From: CAYGVT01 sp964353355
Lineage (GTDB): Archaea > Thermoplasmatota > DTKX01 > GCA-020343715
NCBI GenBank assembly: GCA_964353355.1
Contig: CAYGVT010000038.1
Span: 1-46,822 of the forward strand
Direction of reading: 5' to 3'
Length of the DNA stretch: 46,822 nt
The notes under the pieces were generated by a model. That model worked only from the letters and a program-made list of their open reading frames with translations. It was not told where the DNA came from and did not search any database. Position numbers and translations under genes: made by a program. The number at the start of each line of letters is the position of its first letter. Positions within the stretch are counted from its first letter, which is position 1. Below are positions 15,616 through 25,376 of the stretch, piece after piece.

Positions 15616-18600
15616 CTACTTGACCTCGCCCGCCTTGCCGCAGCTGGGGCAGATCACCTGGATGGGGCGCTCGTGCGTGTAGATGGGGATGACCGTACCG
15701 CACACGCGGCACCGGACCCTCGCGAGCGGGCTCCGCCCCGGGGCCTCCGCGACCGTGGCCGTGGCCGTGGCCGTGGCCGTGGTCGCCGGTTGGGCCGGCG
15801 GCGCCTGTGCGGGGGGCGCCGATTGCGCGGTCGCGGCCATCTCGGCCGCCCTCCTCGCAAGGCCCGCCCTCCTCCTGGGCTCGGCCGCGGGCATGGCCTG
15901 CAGGGCCGGCGCCGGGACCCCCTCGAACGCCTCACGCGCCCTGAGCAGGTTCTCGCGCCCCGCCTCGATCTCCCTGCGCATGCGCGCGAGCTCGGCCTCC
16001 CTGTGCTCGATGTCCTCGGACCTGGCCTCCAGCTGCTCCTCGCGGGTCTCCAGGGCCTTCGTGCGCGCCTCCATCCCCGCCAGCAGGCGCGAGAGCTCCT
16101 CCTCGCGCTCGACGGCGCGCTCCTCAGCGCCCTGGGCCGTGGAGACGCGCTCGAGGGTCCCCTCCCGCTCGCGGACCGCCCGCTCGCGCTCGAGGACCTC
16201 GGCCTCGGCGCGGCTCATGCCCGCCTCGGATTGCCTCACTCGGGCCTCGCGGGAGTCCAGCGCGCGCGCCCTCGATTCGAGCTCGTCCAGCGCGCGGCGC
16301 GCCTCCTGCGCCCCGCCCTGCTGCTGCGACACGAGCTGCTGGAGGCGGTCCTTCTCCTTGGCGAGCACCTCCTCCATGGCCTCGAGCTCCCTCTCGCGCT
16401 CGGCGAGCGTCCGCTCCCGCTCGTCGACGTCGCCCAGGAGCCCGCGCTGGCGCTGCATGTCCTGCAGGACCTTGCGGATGGTGAGCTTGGTGCCGTCGTC
16501 GAGCTCGATGTACTGCTCCTGGCCGGACCCCGCCCGCGCGTTCTCTATCTGCCGCATCATGTTGGCGACCTGCTCGTCCTTCTCCCACACGGTCGCCTCG
16601 GTCGCGAGCATGCGAGTGGTGAGGTCCGCCTTCTCCTTCTCGAGGTCGCGCACGCGCTTCTTGGCCGCCTTCCAGTCCGCGAGGAGCTCCTCCTTCTCGG
16701 CGTTGAACGCCGCCATCTGGTCCAGGAGCGAGCGCTCGCGCTGCGCCCACCTGCGCTCGAGCTCGTCGGCCTGGGCGCGGGAGACCTCGACGTCCTTGCG
16801 CTCGAGCTGGAGGCGCTCCTCCCGTATCTGGCAGCCGCGCTCGCGCTCCCGCAGCGTCGTCTCCCGCGTGCCCAGCGTGTCCTCGTGCCGCAGCAGCTCC
16901 TCCTGGCGCTTCTCCAGGAGCAGCCGGGCCCGGTCGACCTCCTGCCTCTCCTCGGCCGCCTGCTTGCGCGCGGCCTCGAGCTGCACGCGGGCGGCCTCGA
17001 GCGATTCCCTCGTGCCCTCGACCTCGGATTCCCGCAGGCCGAGCCCCTCCTCCCTGGCATGCAGCTGGAGCTCGCGCTCCGCGACCGCTGCGTCGAGGCG
17101 GGAGAAGCGCTGCTCCTCCTCGATTATCTTGGCCTCCCGGCGCTTGTGCTGCTCCTGCTGCGTGCGCAGCCGGTGCTCGAGCTTGCCGAGCTCGGACTGG
17201 TACTTCTTCGCCTCCGAGGACCGCTCCTCGACCGCCGACTCGCGGCGGCGATGCTCCTCCTCGCGCACGTCCATCTCCGCGCGCAGGTTCTGCAGCTCGC
17301 GCTCCTTGAGGGCGAGCTGGTCCTCGATCTCCTTGTGCTGCGACATCAGGCGCTGCAGCTCTATCTCGCGGACCGTCAGGCGGTCCATCTTCTTCCGGAC
17401 CTGCTCGGACCGCAGCTCCAGCGTGAGCTCCTTCTTCGCTATCTCGCGCCCGTGCGCCTCGCGGTCGGCTATCTGGGCGTTGAGGCGGGCCTCGCGGTCC
17501 TGGAGCTCCTGCCTCTCGGCCCGGTGCTCCTCCTGCCTCTCGAGCAGCTCGCGCTCGATCCGCTTCAGCGCCTCCTCCTTCGCGCGCAGCTCGTCCGTCT
17601 TCCTCCGGTTGAGCTCGAGCGTCTCCTTGAGCTCCCGGTCCTTCTTGGCCATCTGGTCCTCGAGGCTGCGGATGACCTCGATGTACTGCTCGAGCAGCCT
17701 CTGCTTGCCGCCGAGCTCCTCTTGCGTGCGCGCGAGCTCGAGCCTCATCTTGTTGCGCTCGAGGTCCACCGCCGTCGGCGAGCCCTGCTTCTCCTCGATG
17801 AGCTTCTCGATAGCGCCCTCCATCTCGAGGATGCGGTTCTCGCGGTTGACGAGCTCCTTCTGGAGGCGCTCGATGCGCGCGGTGAGCTCCTCCTCGGGCG
17901 CGCGCTCGATGACCTTGCTCAGCATCTCGCGGACCTCCTCGTCGCGGTAGACGACGGGGGAGGCGACCGCGCCGGCGGCCGGCGTCGCGGTGGCGGGGGT
18001 GGCCTCGGCCCTGGGCGCCACGCCCGCGGGGGCCCTCGGCTTGGGGGCCGCGGGCGTCTCCCCCCTCGAGGGGGCGACGGGGACGGCCGATGTCTCCACC
18101 TGGAGCTCGGCGAGCCACCTGTCGGCCTCGCGCACGATGGACAGGAGGTCCTGCAGCTCGCCCTCGAGGGCGACCAGCACCGCGCTGCGCTCGTCCGCTC
18201 CCAGTCCGGCGACGACGGCCTCGACCTCGTCCCTGATGCTGTCCAGCTCCGCACGCTTGCGCCGGGCGGCGTCGATGCGCCCGTCGATATGGCGCTGGGC
18301 CGAGCCCAGGCGCGCGGCCCACTCGGCGGCCTCGGCCTCCAGCGCGGCGAGGTCGCGCTCGAGGTTCGTGATCTCGTCGGCCTTGGCCTCGCTGATGCGT
18401 CCGCGCTGGAACCACTCGAGCCGCGCGCGCTTGCGGTTGGCGTCCTTCTCGATGACCCGGAGGCGCGAGATGGACGCGTCGCGCTCGGCCTTGAAGGGGG
18501 CGAGCTCCTCGGCAAGCTCGTCGAACTCGGCCTTGGTGGAGTTGATCTTGGACCGGGTGTCGTCGACCATCTTGTCCCAGCGGTCTGCCTCCGCAGCGCT

Positions 18601-19485
18601 CGCCTCCCTCTCCTCGACCTCGGGTGAGATGTCGGGCGCGCGGACGGGCGCGGGCGCCTCCGGAGGCGGGGGTGGCGCGACCGGTGGGGGTCTCGCTGGC
18701 GCGACCGCGCCAGAGGCCTTGGGGGGCGGTGGCACGGCCTCCACCCAGGAGTCGCCCCCCGCCCCCTCCCCGGTGTCCTGCCCTGCGCCCTCCCCCGCCC
18801 CCTCGTCCTTGGGGGCGGGGCCCACCCTCCTCCTTCCAGGCGCGGGGCCCGTGCGGCCGTCGAGGAGGCCCGCGTCCTCGGCCAGTATCTCCTCCGATAT
18901 CTTCTGCGTCGATAGGTCCTCGGCCTTGACGCGCTCAGACTCGAGCCGCCTGAGCTCGTCTTTGTACAGGTCGAAGGTCTTCGAGAAGACCTCGAGCGCG
19001 TACTCCAGCTCGGAGTCGCTCACGGGCGAGATCTCGACGAGGTTCGCCATGTCCCTGAACTCGGCCCACATGCGCTTGTCGCCAGGGAGGGGGCGCTCCA
19101 TGATGTCGAAGATGCTCCTGGTGGCGATGAGGAGGTCTTGGAAGTTCACGCCCTCCGTCTCGTGGGCCCACAGCATGAACTGCCGGAAAGAATCGTCCGT
19201 CAGGGGGACGGCCTCGACGAAGTCGTCGTAGAGCTCGCTGACCTGCTGCCTGACGGCCCCGAGCGCGCCACCGCCGCCGGGCGCGGGGTCCGACGGGACG
19301 CGGACGAACCGGTAGTCCTCGCTGTCCTTCACGTCCTCTGAAGGCTCGCGGACCCTCCACGAGGGCGCGCCCTCCCCGGGCTTGCCCTTCGGTGGCTCCA
19401 CGGGCCTCTCCTCGCGCGTCGCCTCCTTCGGCGCCGCGATGACCCGCCGCACGCGGCGCACCTTCCTCGGCCCCTCGTCAGCCAC
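15616..19485 (-). CDS. 1289-aa coiled-coil protein with C-terminal zinc ribbon
   Basis: No known family is recognised. A basic, Pro-rich N-terminus (1-75) leads to a helical globular region (about 75-190, from QQVSELYDDFVEAV to FDLYKDELRRLE). A Pro/Gly linker follows, then a first coiled coil (about 290-450), an Ala/Pro linker and a very long second coiled coil (about 515-1200) rich in Glu/Arg/Leu heptads. An Ala/Thr low-complexity stretch, encoded by a GGCCGT hexamer repeat, precedes a zinc ribbon (CRVCG, then CPSCG) ending in KAGEVK. There is no Walker A, so it is not an SMC or Rad50 ATPase, and no signal peptide, so it is cytoplasmic. It is divergent from the DUF835 gene. Confidence 0.85.
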   Translation of the reverse strand: MADEGPRKVRRVRRVIAAPKEATREERPVEPPKGKPGEGAPSWRVREPSEDVKDSEDYRFVRVPSDPAPGGGGALGAVRQQVSELYDDFVEAVPLTDDSFRQFMLWAHETEGVNFQDLLIATRSIFDIMERPLPGDKRMWAEFRDMANLVEISPVSDSELEYALEVFSKTFDLYKDELRRLESERVKAEDLSTQKISEEILAEDAGLLDGRTGPAPGRRRVGPAPKDEGAGEGAGQDTGEGAGGDSWVEAVPPPPKASGAVAPARPPPVAPPPPPEAPAPVRAPDISPEVEEREASAAEADRWDKMVDDTRSKINSTKAEFDELAEELAPFKAERDASISRLRVIEKDANRKRARLEWFQRGRISEAKADEITNLERDLAALEAEAAEWAARLGSAQRHIDGRIDAARRKRAELDSIRDEVEAVVAGLGADERSAVLVALEGELQDLLSIVREADRWLAELQVETSAVPVAPSRGETPAAPKPRAPAGVAPRAEATPATATPAAGAVASPVVYRDEEVREMLSKVIERAPEEELTARIERLQKELVNRENRILEMEGAIEKLIEEKQGSPTAVDLERNKMRLELARTQEELGGKQRLLEQYIEVIRSLEDQMAKKDRELKETLELNRRKTDELRAKEEALKRIERELLERQEEHRAERQELQDREARLNAQIADREAHGREIAKKELTLELRSEQVRKKMDRLTVREIELQRLMSQHKEIEDQLALKERELQNLRAEMDVREEEHRRRESAVEERSSEAKKYQSELGKLEHRLRTQQEQHKRREAKIIEEEQRFSRLDAAVAERELQLHAREEGLGLRESEVEGTRESLEAARVQLEAARKQAAEERQEVDRARLLLEKRQEELLRHEDTLGTRETTLRERERGCQIREERLQLERKDVEVSRAQADELERRWAQRERSLLDQMAAFNAEKEELLADWKAAKKRVRDLEKEKADLTTRMLATEATVWEKDEQVANMMRQIENARAGSGQEQYIELDDGTKLTIRKVLQDMQRQRGLLGDVDERERTLAERERELEAMEEVLAKEKDRLQQLVSQQQGGAQEARRALDELESRARALDSREARVRQSEAGMSRAEAEVLERERAVREREGTLERVSTAQGAEERAVEREEELSRLLAGMEARTKALETREEQLEARSEDIEHREAELARMRREIEAGRENLLRAREAFEGVPAPALQAMPAAEPRRRAGLARRAAEMAATAQSAPPAQAPPAQPATTATATATATVAEAPGRSPLARVRCRVCGTVIPIYTHERPIQVICPSCGKAGEVK

Positions 19486-19563
19486 TGTGAGGCAACCTCC
19501 CGGGCCGGTCCATCGCTGGCGCGCGTGCTACCGGCGTCAGACGATTGGGCTCCGGGGTATTTG

Positions 19564-19573
19564 ATATTAACCC
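19564..19573 (-). promoter_or_regulatory. TATA box for the coiled-coil gene
   Basis: The minus strand reads GTTAATATC with an A-rich continuation, about 80 bases upstream of the ATG at 19485. Confidence 0.5.
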
Positions 19574-19644
19574 GGTCCGAAGCATCCGCTGGGAATAACG
19601 GGGGGGCCAGGCTCGATTCTCCCCTCGTAGAAACATGGGCCAAG

Positions 19645-19653
19645 CTATATAAG
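19645..19653 (+). promoter_or_regulatory. TATA box for the DUF835 gene
   Basis: CTATATAAG is a near-ideal archaeal TATA box, predicting initiation about 35 bases before the ATG at 19709. With the minus-strand box near 19570 it makes a divergent promoter region. Confidence 0.65.
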
Positions 19654-19708
19654 TGCACCCCCTCGTAGGTCGCGGCGGCCAGCTTAGGAGCTGGCACCGG
19701 GTGCGCCG

Positions 19709-20482
19709 ATGGTCTCCTCGGACGAGGTGGAGGCGAGCATCAACGCGATGTACGCGGAGCTCGTCGATATACAGGACCCCAACCTCGTGCGCCGCATCCT
19801 CAACGAGGTCCTCGTGGACAGCCCGCTCATCTCCTTCGACGGGGACGGGGTGCGCCTGGACGGCGACGCCGACGAGGGCATGGTGTTCGCGCGCGCGTTC
19901 GCGCGCCGGTGCACCGAGCTCCTGGGGACCCCGAACGACTTCTTCAAGCGGCACTTCACATGGGAGGAGGACACGTTCAAGCAGGAGCTGCCAGAGCTCG
20001 ACGCCATCATCGAGGGCATCCGTCCCGGCCGGTCCTACCTCATAAAGGAGTTCGGCAAGTCCCGCCGGACGTACGAGGTCTTCCGGCGTCTCATGGACAA
20101 GGCCTTCTCGGGCCTGTGCGTGTCCCGCACCAAGCCCGCCATCCTCGAGTCCGAGTACGGGCTGGGGCAGATGGAGAGCCGGTGGCTCACGGACATCTAC
20201 TTGACCGAGAACAACCTCATCAACCCCACGAACGTGGCCCAGATCAACATCATCGTCAAGGACTTCATCAAGCACCGCAGACGGGGCGCGGTGATGCTCG
20301 AGGGCATCGAGTACCTCATCTACTACAACGGCAACGACAGCATCATCAAGCTGCTGTTCTCCCTCAACGAGAACATAATGGTGTCCGAGAGCCTGCTCAT
20401 GGTGCCCGTCGACCCCAAGAGCATCGACCCGAAGACGCTGTACCTCCTCGAGAAGGACCTCGAGGTCGTCGACTTCACGTGA
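19709..20482 (+). CDS. soluble DUF835-domain protein
   Basis: A 257-aa cytoplasmic protein. The N-terminal half (1-110) is helical and acidic with no recognised fold. The C-terminal half (about 110-257) reads as DUF835: RPGRSYLIKE, then YEVFRRLMDKAFSGLCVSRT, WLTD, INIIVKDFIKHRRRGAVML, EGIEYLIYYN and a closing VPVDPKSIDP/LEKDLEVVD. DUF835 is widespread in euryarchaea and often fused to sensory or output domains; its function is unknown. Here it stands alone, divergent from the coiled-coil protein. The same domain ends the transmembrane protein at 41948-46474. Confidence 0.85.
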   Translation: MVSSDEVEASINAMYAELVDIQDPNLVRRILNEVLVDSPLISFDGDGVRLDGDADEGMVFARAFARRCTELLGTPNDFFKRHFTWEEDTFKQELPELDAIIEGIRPGRSYLIKEFGKSRRTYEVFRRLMDKAFSGLCVSRTKPAILESEYGLGQMESRWLTDIYLTENNLINPTNVAQINIIVKDFIKHRRRGAVMLEGIEYLIYYNGNDSIIKLLFSLNENIMVSESLLMVPVDPKSIDPKTLYLLEKDLEVVDFT

Positions 20483-20640
20483 GACGGGAACCGTCCTTGG
20501 GACGCCTCGCGAAGGCACCTCCCCGAGGGACGATTCTCACGATGTGCGAAAAACGTGACATGGGGTTCTTCGCAGGCGATGAGAAGACGAGGGGGCATCA
20601 AGGGGATGCCGGGGGGGGGCTCGCCCGGCCCGTCCCCTTC

Positions 20641-21936
20641 CTAGGGGTAGACGCGCCGCACGTCGCGCGGGAACGGCAGCGCCCACTTGATGTGGTCGAT
20701 GCCGCCCATGTAGCACACCAGCCTGTCCACGCCCATGCCGAAGCCCGAGTGCGGCACCGAGCCGTAGCGGCGCAGGTCTATGTACCACTGGTAGGCCGCG
20801 GGGTCGAGCCCCTCCTCGTCGATGCGGTTGAGGAGCACCTGCAGCTCCCAGATGCGCTCGCCGCCGCCGATGAGCTCGCCGTGCTCCTCCGGGGCCACCA
20901 GGTCGTGGTTGAGCACGTGGGAGGGGTCGTCCGGGTCCGGCCTGTGGTAGAAGGGCTTTATCTCCCGTGGCCAGTGCGTGACGAAGACGGGCGTGCCCAT
21001 GCCCTGCGTGAGCGCCTTCTCCTCCTCGTGGCCGAAGTCATCGCCCATCCTCATCTCGCGGCCGTTCCTGTTGATGGCCTCGACCGCCTCCTCGTACCTG
21101 AGCCTGGGGAAGGGCGCTCGGACGGCCTTGAGCGCGCCCACGTCGCGCTTGAGCACCTCGAGGTCCTCGCGCCTGTCCCTGACGCACGTGTCGACGACGT
21201 GCTCGAGCATGCGCTCCTCCAGGTCCATGAGCTCCGAGTTGCCCATCCAGGCGACCTCTATCTCGAAGTGCCAGTACTCCGTGAGGTGGCGGCGCGTGCG
21301 GGACTTCTCGGCGCGGAAGGAGGGGGCGAGCGTGAACACACGGTCGAGCGAGAAGATGAGCGCCTCCAAGTAGAGCTGCGAGCTCTGGGTCAAGTAGACC
21401 TTGCGGTCGAAGTAGGGCACCTCGAACAGCGTCGAGCCGCCCTCCACCTGGCCGCCCGTGAACATCGGGCCCTGGCTCTCGTAGAAGCCCTCCCCCAGGT
21501 AGAACGACTTGAGCGCCTGGATGATGGTGCTGCGCAGCTTGAGCGTGGCCGTCATCTGCCGCGAGCGCAGCCACAGGTGGCGCAAGTCGAGCAGGAGCTC
21601 CTCGGACTGGTCCTTGGTGATGGGGAACGTCTCCGCGGCGTGGACGACGCGGGCGCGCTTGAGGTGGAGCTCGCGGCCGCCCGGGGCCCGCGCGTCGGGG
21701 TGGACGGTGCCGGTGACCTCCACGGAGGATTCGATGAGCGCGCGCGCCAGCGGCTCGAACTCCCCCTCGGGCAGGTCCTTCCTGGACGCCACGGCCTGGA
21801 CGATGCCGGACGAGTCCCGGACGGTGGCGAAGACGAGGGAGCCGGACGAGCGGGTGCGGTAGAGCCAGCCCCTGATGGTGGCCTCCTTGCCGTCCAGCTC
21901 GCCGGAGAGCAGCCTCGATATGGGCTCCATCTGCAC
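20641..21936 (-). CDS. asnS: asparaginyl-tRNA synthetase
   Basis: A 431-aa class IIb synthetase that charges tRNA(Asn). The OB-fold anticodon domain occupies 1-110 (ATIRGWLYRTRSSG). Motif 2 lies in FRAEKSRTRRHLTEYWHFEIE and motif 3 in GFGMGVDRLVCYM. WYIDLRRYGSVPHSGFGMG and LTQSSQLYLEALI are the AsnRS-type forms; AspRS normally has QSPQ at the latter site. The ending GIDHIKWALPFPRDVRRVYP-like segment also agrees with AsnRS. A TATA box at 21965-21974 places initiation just before the ATG, so the mRNA may be nearly leaderless. Confidence 0.9.
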   Translation of the reverse strand: MQMEPISRLLSGELDGKEATIRGWLYRTRSSGSLVFATVRDSSGIVQAVASRKDLPEGEFEPLARALIESSVEVTGTVHPDARAPGGRELHLKRARVVHAAETFPITKDQSEELLLDLRHLWLRSRQMTATLKLRSTIIQALKSFYLGEGFYESQGPMFTGGQVEGGSTLFEVPYFDRKVYLTQSSQLYLEALIFSLDRVFTLAPSFRAEKSRTRRHLTEYWHFEIEVAWMGNSELMDLEERMLEHVVDTCVRDRREDLEVLKRDVGALKAVRAPFPRLRYEEAVEAINRNGREMRMGDDFGHEEEKALTQGMGTPVFVTHWPREIKPFYHRPDPDDPSHVLNHDLVAPEEHGELIGGGERIWELQVLLNRIDEEGLDPAAYQWYIDLRRYGSVPHSGFGMGVDRLVCYMGGIDHIKWALPFPRDVRRVYP

Positions 21937-21964
21937 GCCTCGGCGCGAGGGTAGAGGCTGGCGA

Positions 21965-21974
21965 CATAAAAAGG
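21965..21974 (-). promoter_or_regulatory. TATA box for asnS
   Basis: The minus strand reads CCTTTTTATG, centred about 33 bases upstream of the asnS start. Confidence 0.6.
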
Positions 21975-22021
21975 TTGGGGGGTCCTGGGACCGATGGGCG
22001 CACTGGGCGTTCGCAGCCCTC

Positions 22022-25000
22022 TCAGTACTCCTCCCAGCCGCTCCTCGGCCTCGGCGGTTCCTTCCCGCCCTCTGGCGGCGTGCCGGGCGCTCCCTTCGGC
22101 CCCTCCGGCGGCTGGCGCCCGACGGCCTCGCGCCGAGCCTCCTCGAGCTCCCTGCCCCTGCGCCTGGCCGCCATCGTGGACGCGGCGACCAGGCCGATGA
22201 CGATGCCGGCGACGAAGCCGCCGACCGCGACCGGGACCGAGACCCCGCCCGCCTCCTGCGTCTTGACCGCGCCCTCCATGTACACCGAGACCGTCGTCTC
22301 GTTGGAGTTGCCCATGGGGTCGACGCACCTGATGGCGATGTCGTTCGCGCCGTCCTCGAGGGCGACCACGAGCCTGAACTCGCCCCCTGGCAGAAGGGTC
22401 ACGGGGGAGCCCCTGACGGTGACGTTGCAGTTGGCGTCCGTGCGCCCGTGCAGGATGACCGAGGGCTCCTTCGTGCGGAGGCCAGGCTGGGGCTCGAACA
22501 TGGTAATCGTGGGACGCGTCGTGTCGACCATGACGCGGACCGAGTAGCTCGGCGCCTCGTTGCCCGCGAGGTCCACGAGCGAGAAGGAGATGTCGTTCAC
22601 GCCCTCCTTGAGGGCGAACCTGAGCTTCGTGTCCTGCGAGAACGTGACGGGGTCCCTGCCGGCGACCTTGACCACGGAGACCTCGTCCACCAGCACGTGC
22701 ACGTCCAGCGAGGGGGCCGTGCTGTAGGTCTGGCCGCCGACCGTGACGAGGATGCCCCCGACGGCGAGCAGCTCGACTTCGTAGGTGGGGGCCGTCAGGT
22801 CGCGCACGACCCTGATGGTGGTGGAGTTGGCGTTGAGCGCCATGTCCACGACCGAGATGTTGAAGGCGTTCGCGCCCTCCACGAGCGAGTACGACTTCAC
22901 GAACCTGCCCGCGGTGAGGACGACCGTGACGCCGTTGATGGTGACGTGGTCGATGGTCGGGTCGTCGATGTCCCCCGTGATGAACAGCTCGCGCTCCTTC
23001 GTGACGATGTCCAGGGACTCGGGCTGCACGATGGCGATGGCGGGGGTGGTCCAGTCGACGAGCAGCCGGAGGGAGCGCTCGACGCGGTTCCCGGCGGCGT
23101 CGGTGGCAAGGACCGCGATGTCGAACGCTTCCGGCGACAGGTCGAGCCGGTGGCGGAAGCTGCCCGCGACCTCCACGGCGTCCTGCCCGTTGATGAGCAG
23201 CACGACGCCAGGCTCGGTCAGGCCCTCGACGTAGACCTGCCTCGCGTTGGTCCAGACGCCGTCCTCGGGCGCGGTGACCTTGAGCACGGGCGCGATGGTG
23301 TCGCGCACGACGCCGAAGCTGGTGGAGTTGGTGTTGAGCGCCATGTCCACGACCACGAGCAGCAGCGTGTTCGGGCCCTCGTTCAACGGGAAGTCGGCGA
23401 CGAACACCCCCTCCGGGGAGACGTCGTAGCCGCGCCCGTTGATGGTGAGGACGACGCCGGGCTCGACGGAGCCCTGGACGGTCACCGAGGTCGTGTTCAC
23501 GAGCGCCGGGGCCCCGTCCAGGTCGATGAACGGCCGGACGGTGTCCACGGTGAAGGAGCGCGAGGAGGTGTTGCCCACGTTCCCGACCGCGTCGACGGCC
23601 CTTACGAGCAGGCCGTGGGGCCCGTCCTCCAGGCCCACGAGGGGGAGCGTCCATGCGCCGTCGTGGAAGCTCGTGAGGTCCGTGTAGTTGCCCCCGTCGA
23701 GCGACCACTGGAGGACTGACATGCCAGCGCCGAGCTCCCTGTAATTGCCGGAGGCCAGGATGGTCGTGACGTTGTGGTCCGACCCCTCGAGCGGCGATGT
23801 CGCCGAGGTCTCCGGAAGGAAGTCGTCCACGAGCTCGACGCGCGCCGGGGTCGGCGTCCAGATGTCTATCTTGTCGCCCTTGAACCCATAGCCGGAGACG
23901 TAGAGGGCGGGCCACAGGGAGAGGTAGGTCCTCCTGCCCGTGCTGTCGACCTCCCAGCCGGCGACCGACTGTGACCTCAGGTCGCTGATGTTGAACCTCG
24001 CGACCTCGTGGCGCGTGACGTTCTCGAGCAGGAGCCATCCGGCCATGATGGGGTCGCCGCCCTTCCACTTGACGGAGGAGATGGACACCGGTGTGTAGGC
24101 CTTGATCCATGAGCTGGAGCCGGCGATGCGGCCGCTGCCCTTGAGGTGCACGGTGTCCCAGACCGTCATGGTGGCGGCCGTGTCGCCCTCGCCCTCCGCG
24201 AAGAAGTTGTAAGTGCAGTTCGTGACCGTGGAGTTGTGGACGACCAGGTTGACGCCGTAGCTGTAGGAGGTCTTGGCGACGATGCCGTCAGTGCAGTTCG
24301 CGACGTAGAGGTCGCCCCACCTGATGTCCTTGCCGCCGCTCCAGGGCGCGTTGAACACCACGCCGCGCCCCACGTTCTCGACGACGTTGCCCTCGAGCGT
24401 CAGGGCCTGCCCCGCGGACGCCGACACGGAGATGCCCACGGTCGAGGAGCCCGCGCTCCGCCCGAGCACGTTGTTGCGCAGTACGACGGAGGCGCCGTAC
24501 ATGTCTATGGAGGCCCCCTCGGCGTTCCCTATGAACCTGCAGCCCTCGACGATTAAGTCGAGCGCGCTGCTGTAGTAGAGCCTCAGGCCGGCCTGGTAGT
24601 TCTCGACCACCGTCCCCTTGATCAACGCGGTCGCCTTGGGCGACCCGGAGTACGTCGAGAAGTAGATCCCGTACTTGTACGAGCCCGTGCCCTTGCCCGT
24701 GAAGTGGCAGTCGGTGACCTGGAATGCGAAGGCCGAGTCCGCGCCCCAGTTCGAGACGTAGACCGCGGCGTACTCGAGCTGCCTCGTGGTCACGTTGTCG
24801 ATGACCGCGGCGGTCCTCACGACAAGGCCGTAGTAGCCGCCGTCCTGGATGACCGTGTCGCGGACGGTGATGTCGCCGCCGTAGAGCTGGATGCCGGTCG
24901 TGCCCGACATGGAGCCGTGGAAGTGCCTGATGGTGCACCCCTCGATTGTGGTGTCGTCGTTGAGCGAGACGAACGCGCGGGCGTTGAGACCCTGGATGAT

Positions 25001-25294
25001 GGTGTCGAAGGCCTCGAGCCGTCCGCCGGACGCCACCGTCAGCCCCTTGGCGCCGTCGGCCGTCCAGTTGATGGAGAGCGTGCAGTTGTGGAGCTTCAGG
25101 GTCGCCCCGGCGGGCACGGTGACGCCGCCGCGGACGTCGATGGTGTCCCCGGTGATCTCCGTGACGCCACCCGGCAGGGCCCAGTCGCCCATGATGTCCC
25201 TCCGGCCCGCTTCGGCGCCGCTGGAGAGCGCTACCATCGCAAGCAAGGCTATCGAGGCCACGAGAATCACAATGGCCCACGCTCTGTTACCCAT
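22022..25294 (-). CDS. large surface protein: beta-helix plus Ig-like repeats
   Basis: A 1090-aa exported protein. A signal peptide (1-28, ending SSGAEAG) precedes a right-handed parallel beta-helix of NosD type (about 45-400), seen as a ladder of short strands with repeated G-N/D-V-V-x-N-x-N turns. A beta-rich linker leads to about six Ig-like units (500-990), each opening VDT/VRD-xxxP and containing EPGVVLTINGR or similar and DMALN/DAAGN. Near 1020-1045 is one hydrophobic segment (VPVAVGGFVAGIVIGLVAAS), then a basic and Pro-rich tail of about 40 residues, so the C-terminus is cytoplasmic. Carbohydrate binding or S-layer association is plausible but not shown. Confidence 0.88.
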   Translation of the reverse strand: MGNRAWAIVILVASIALLAMVALSSGAEAGRRDIMGDWALPGGVTEITGDTIDVRGGVTVPAGATLKLHNCTLSINWTADGAKGLTVASGGRLEAFDTIIQGLNARAFVSLNDDTTIEGCTIRHFHGSMSGTTGIQLYGGDITVRDTVIQDGGYYGLVVRTAAVIDNVTTRQLEYAAVYVSNWGADSAFAFQVTDCHFTGKGTGSYKYGIYFSTYSGSPKATALIKGTVVENYQAGLRLYYSSALDLIVEGCRFIGNAEGASIDMYGASVVLRNNVLGRSAGSSTVGISVSASAGQALTLEGNVVENVGRGVVFNAPWSGGKDIRWGDLYVANCTDGIVAKTSYSYGVNLVVHNSTVTNCTYNFFAEGEGDTAATMTVWDTVHLKGSGRIAGSSSWIKAYTPVSISSVKWKGGDPIMAGWLLLENVTRHEVARFNISDLRSQSVAGWEVDSTGRRTYLSLWPALYVSGYGFKGDKIDIWTPTPARVELVDDFLPETSATSPLEGSDHNVTTILASGNYRELGAGMSVLQWSLDGGNYTDLTSFHDGAWTLPLVGLEDGPHGLLVRAVDAVGNVGNTSSRSFTVDTVRPFIDLDGAPALVNTTSVTVQGSVEPGVVLTINGRGYDVSPEGVFVADFPLNEGPNTLLLVVVDMALNTNSTSFGVVRDTIAPVLKVTAPEDGVWTNARQVYVEGLTEPGVVLLINGQDAVEVAGSFRHRLDLSPEAFDIAVLATDAAGNRVERSLRLLVDWTTPAIAIVQPESLDIVTKERELFITGDIDDPTIDHVTINGVTVVLTAGRFVKSYSLVEGANAFNISVVDMALNANSTTIRVVRDLTAPTYEVELLAVGGILVTVGGQTYSTAPSLDVHVLVDEVSVVKVAGRDPVTFSQDTKLRFALKEGVNDISFSLVDLAGNEAPSYSVRVMVDTTRPTITMFEPQPGLRTKEPSVILHGRTDANCNVTVRGSPVTLLPGGEFRLVVALEDGANDIAIRCVDPMGNSNETTVSVYMEGAVKTQEAGGVSVPVAVGGFVAGIVIGLVAASTMAARRRGRELEEARREAVGRQPPEGPKGAPGTPPEGGKEPPRPRSGWEEY

Positions 25295-25325
25295 CAGGAC
25301 ACCCGGTCCACCCAGTGGTGGTCGC

Positions 25326-25337
25326 GGATAAAAACCT
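25326..25337 (-). promoter_or_regulatory. TATA box for the 1090-aa surface protein
   Basis: The minus strand reads AGGTTTTTATCC, about 35 bases upstream of the ATG, giving a leader of 10-15 bases. Confidence 0.55.
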
Positions 25338-25376
25338 TGCCCTCCAGAGCACCTGGACGGACCGCCCTGGGGGGGC

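Noticed and set aside
15754..15783. GGCCGT tandem hexamer as a possible CRISPR-like or regulatory repeat
   Set aside because: It lies in frame within the coiled-coil gene and encodes an Ala/Thr low-complexity linker.
16124..18415. 763-codon frame antisense to nothing but overlapping the coiled-coil gene on the same strand
   Set aside because: Ala/Gly/Arg-rich +1 shadow of the coiled-coil gene; the chosen frame has clear heptads and a zinc ribbon.
15559..18627. 1022-codon plus-strand Leu-rich frame
   Set aside because: Antisense mirror of Glu/Arg-rich coiled-coil codons, which always yields Leu/Ala-rich stop-free frames in GC-rich DNA.
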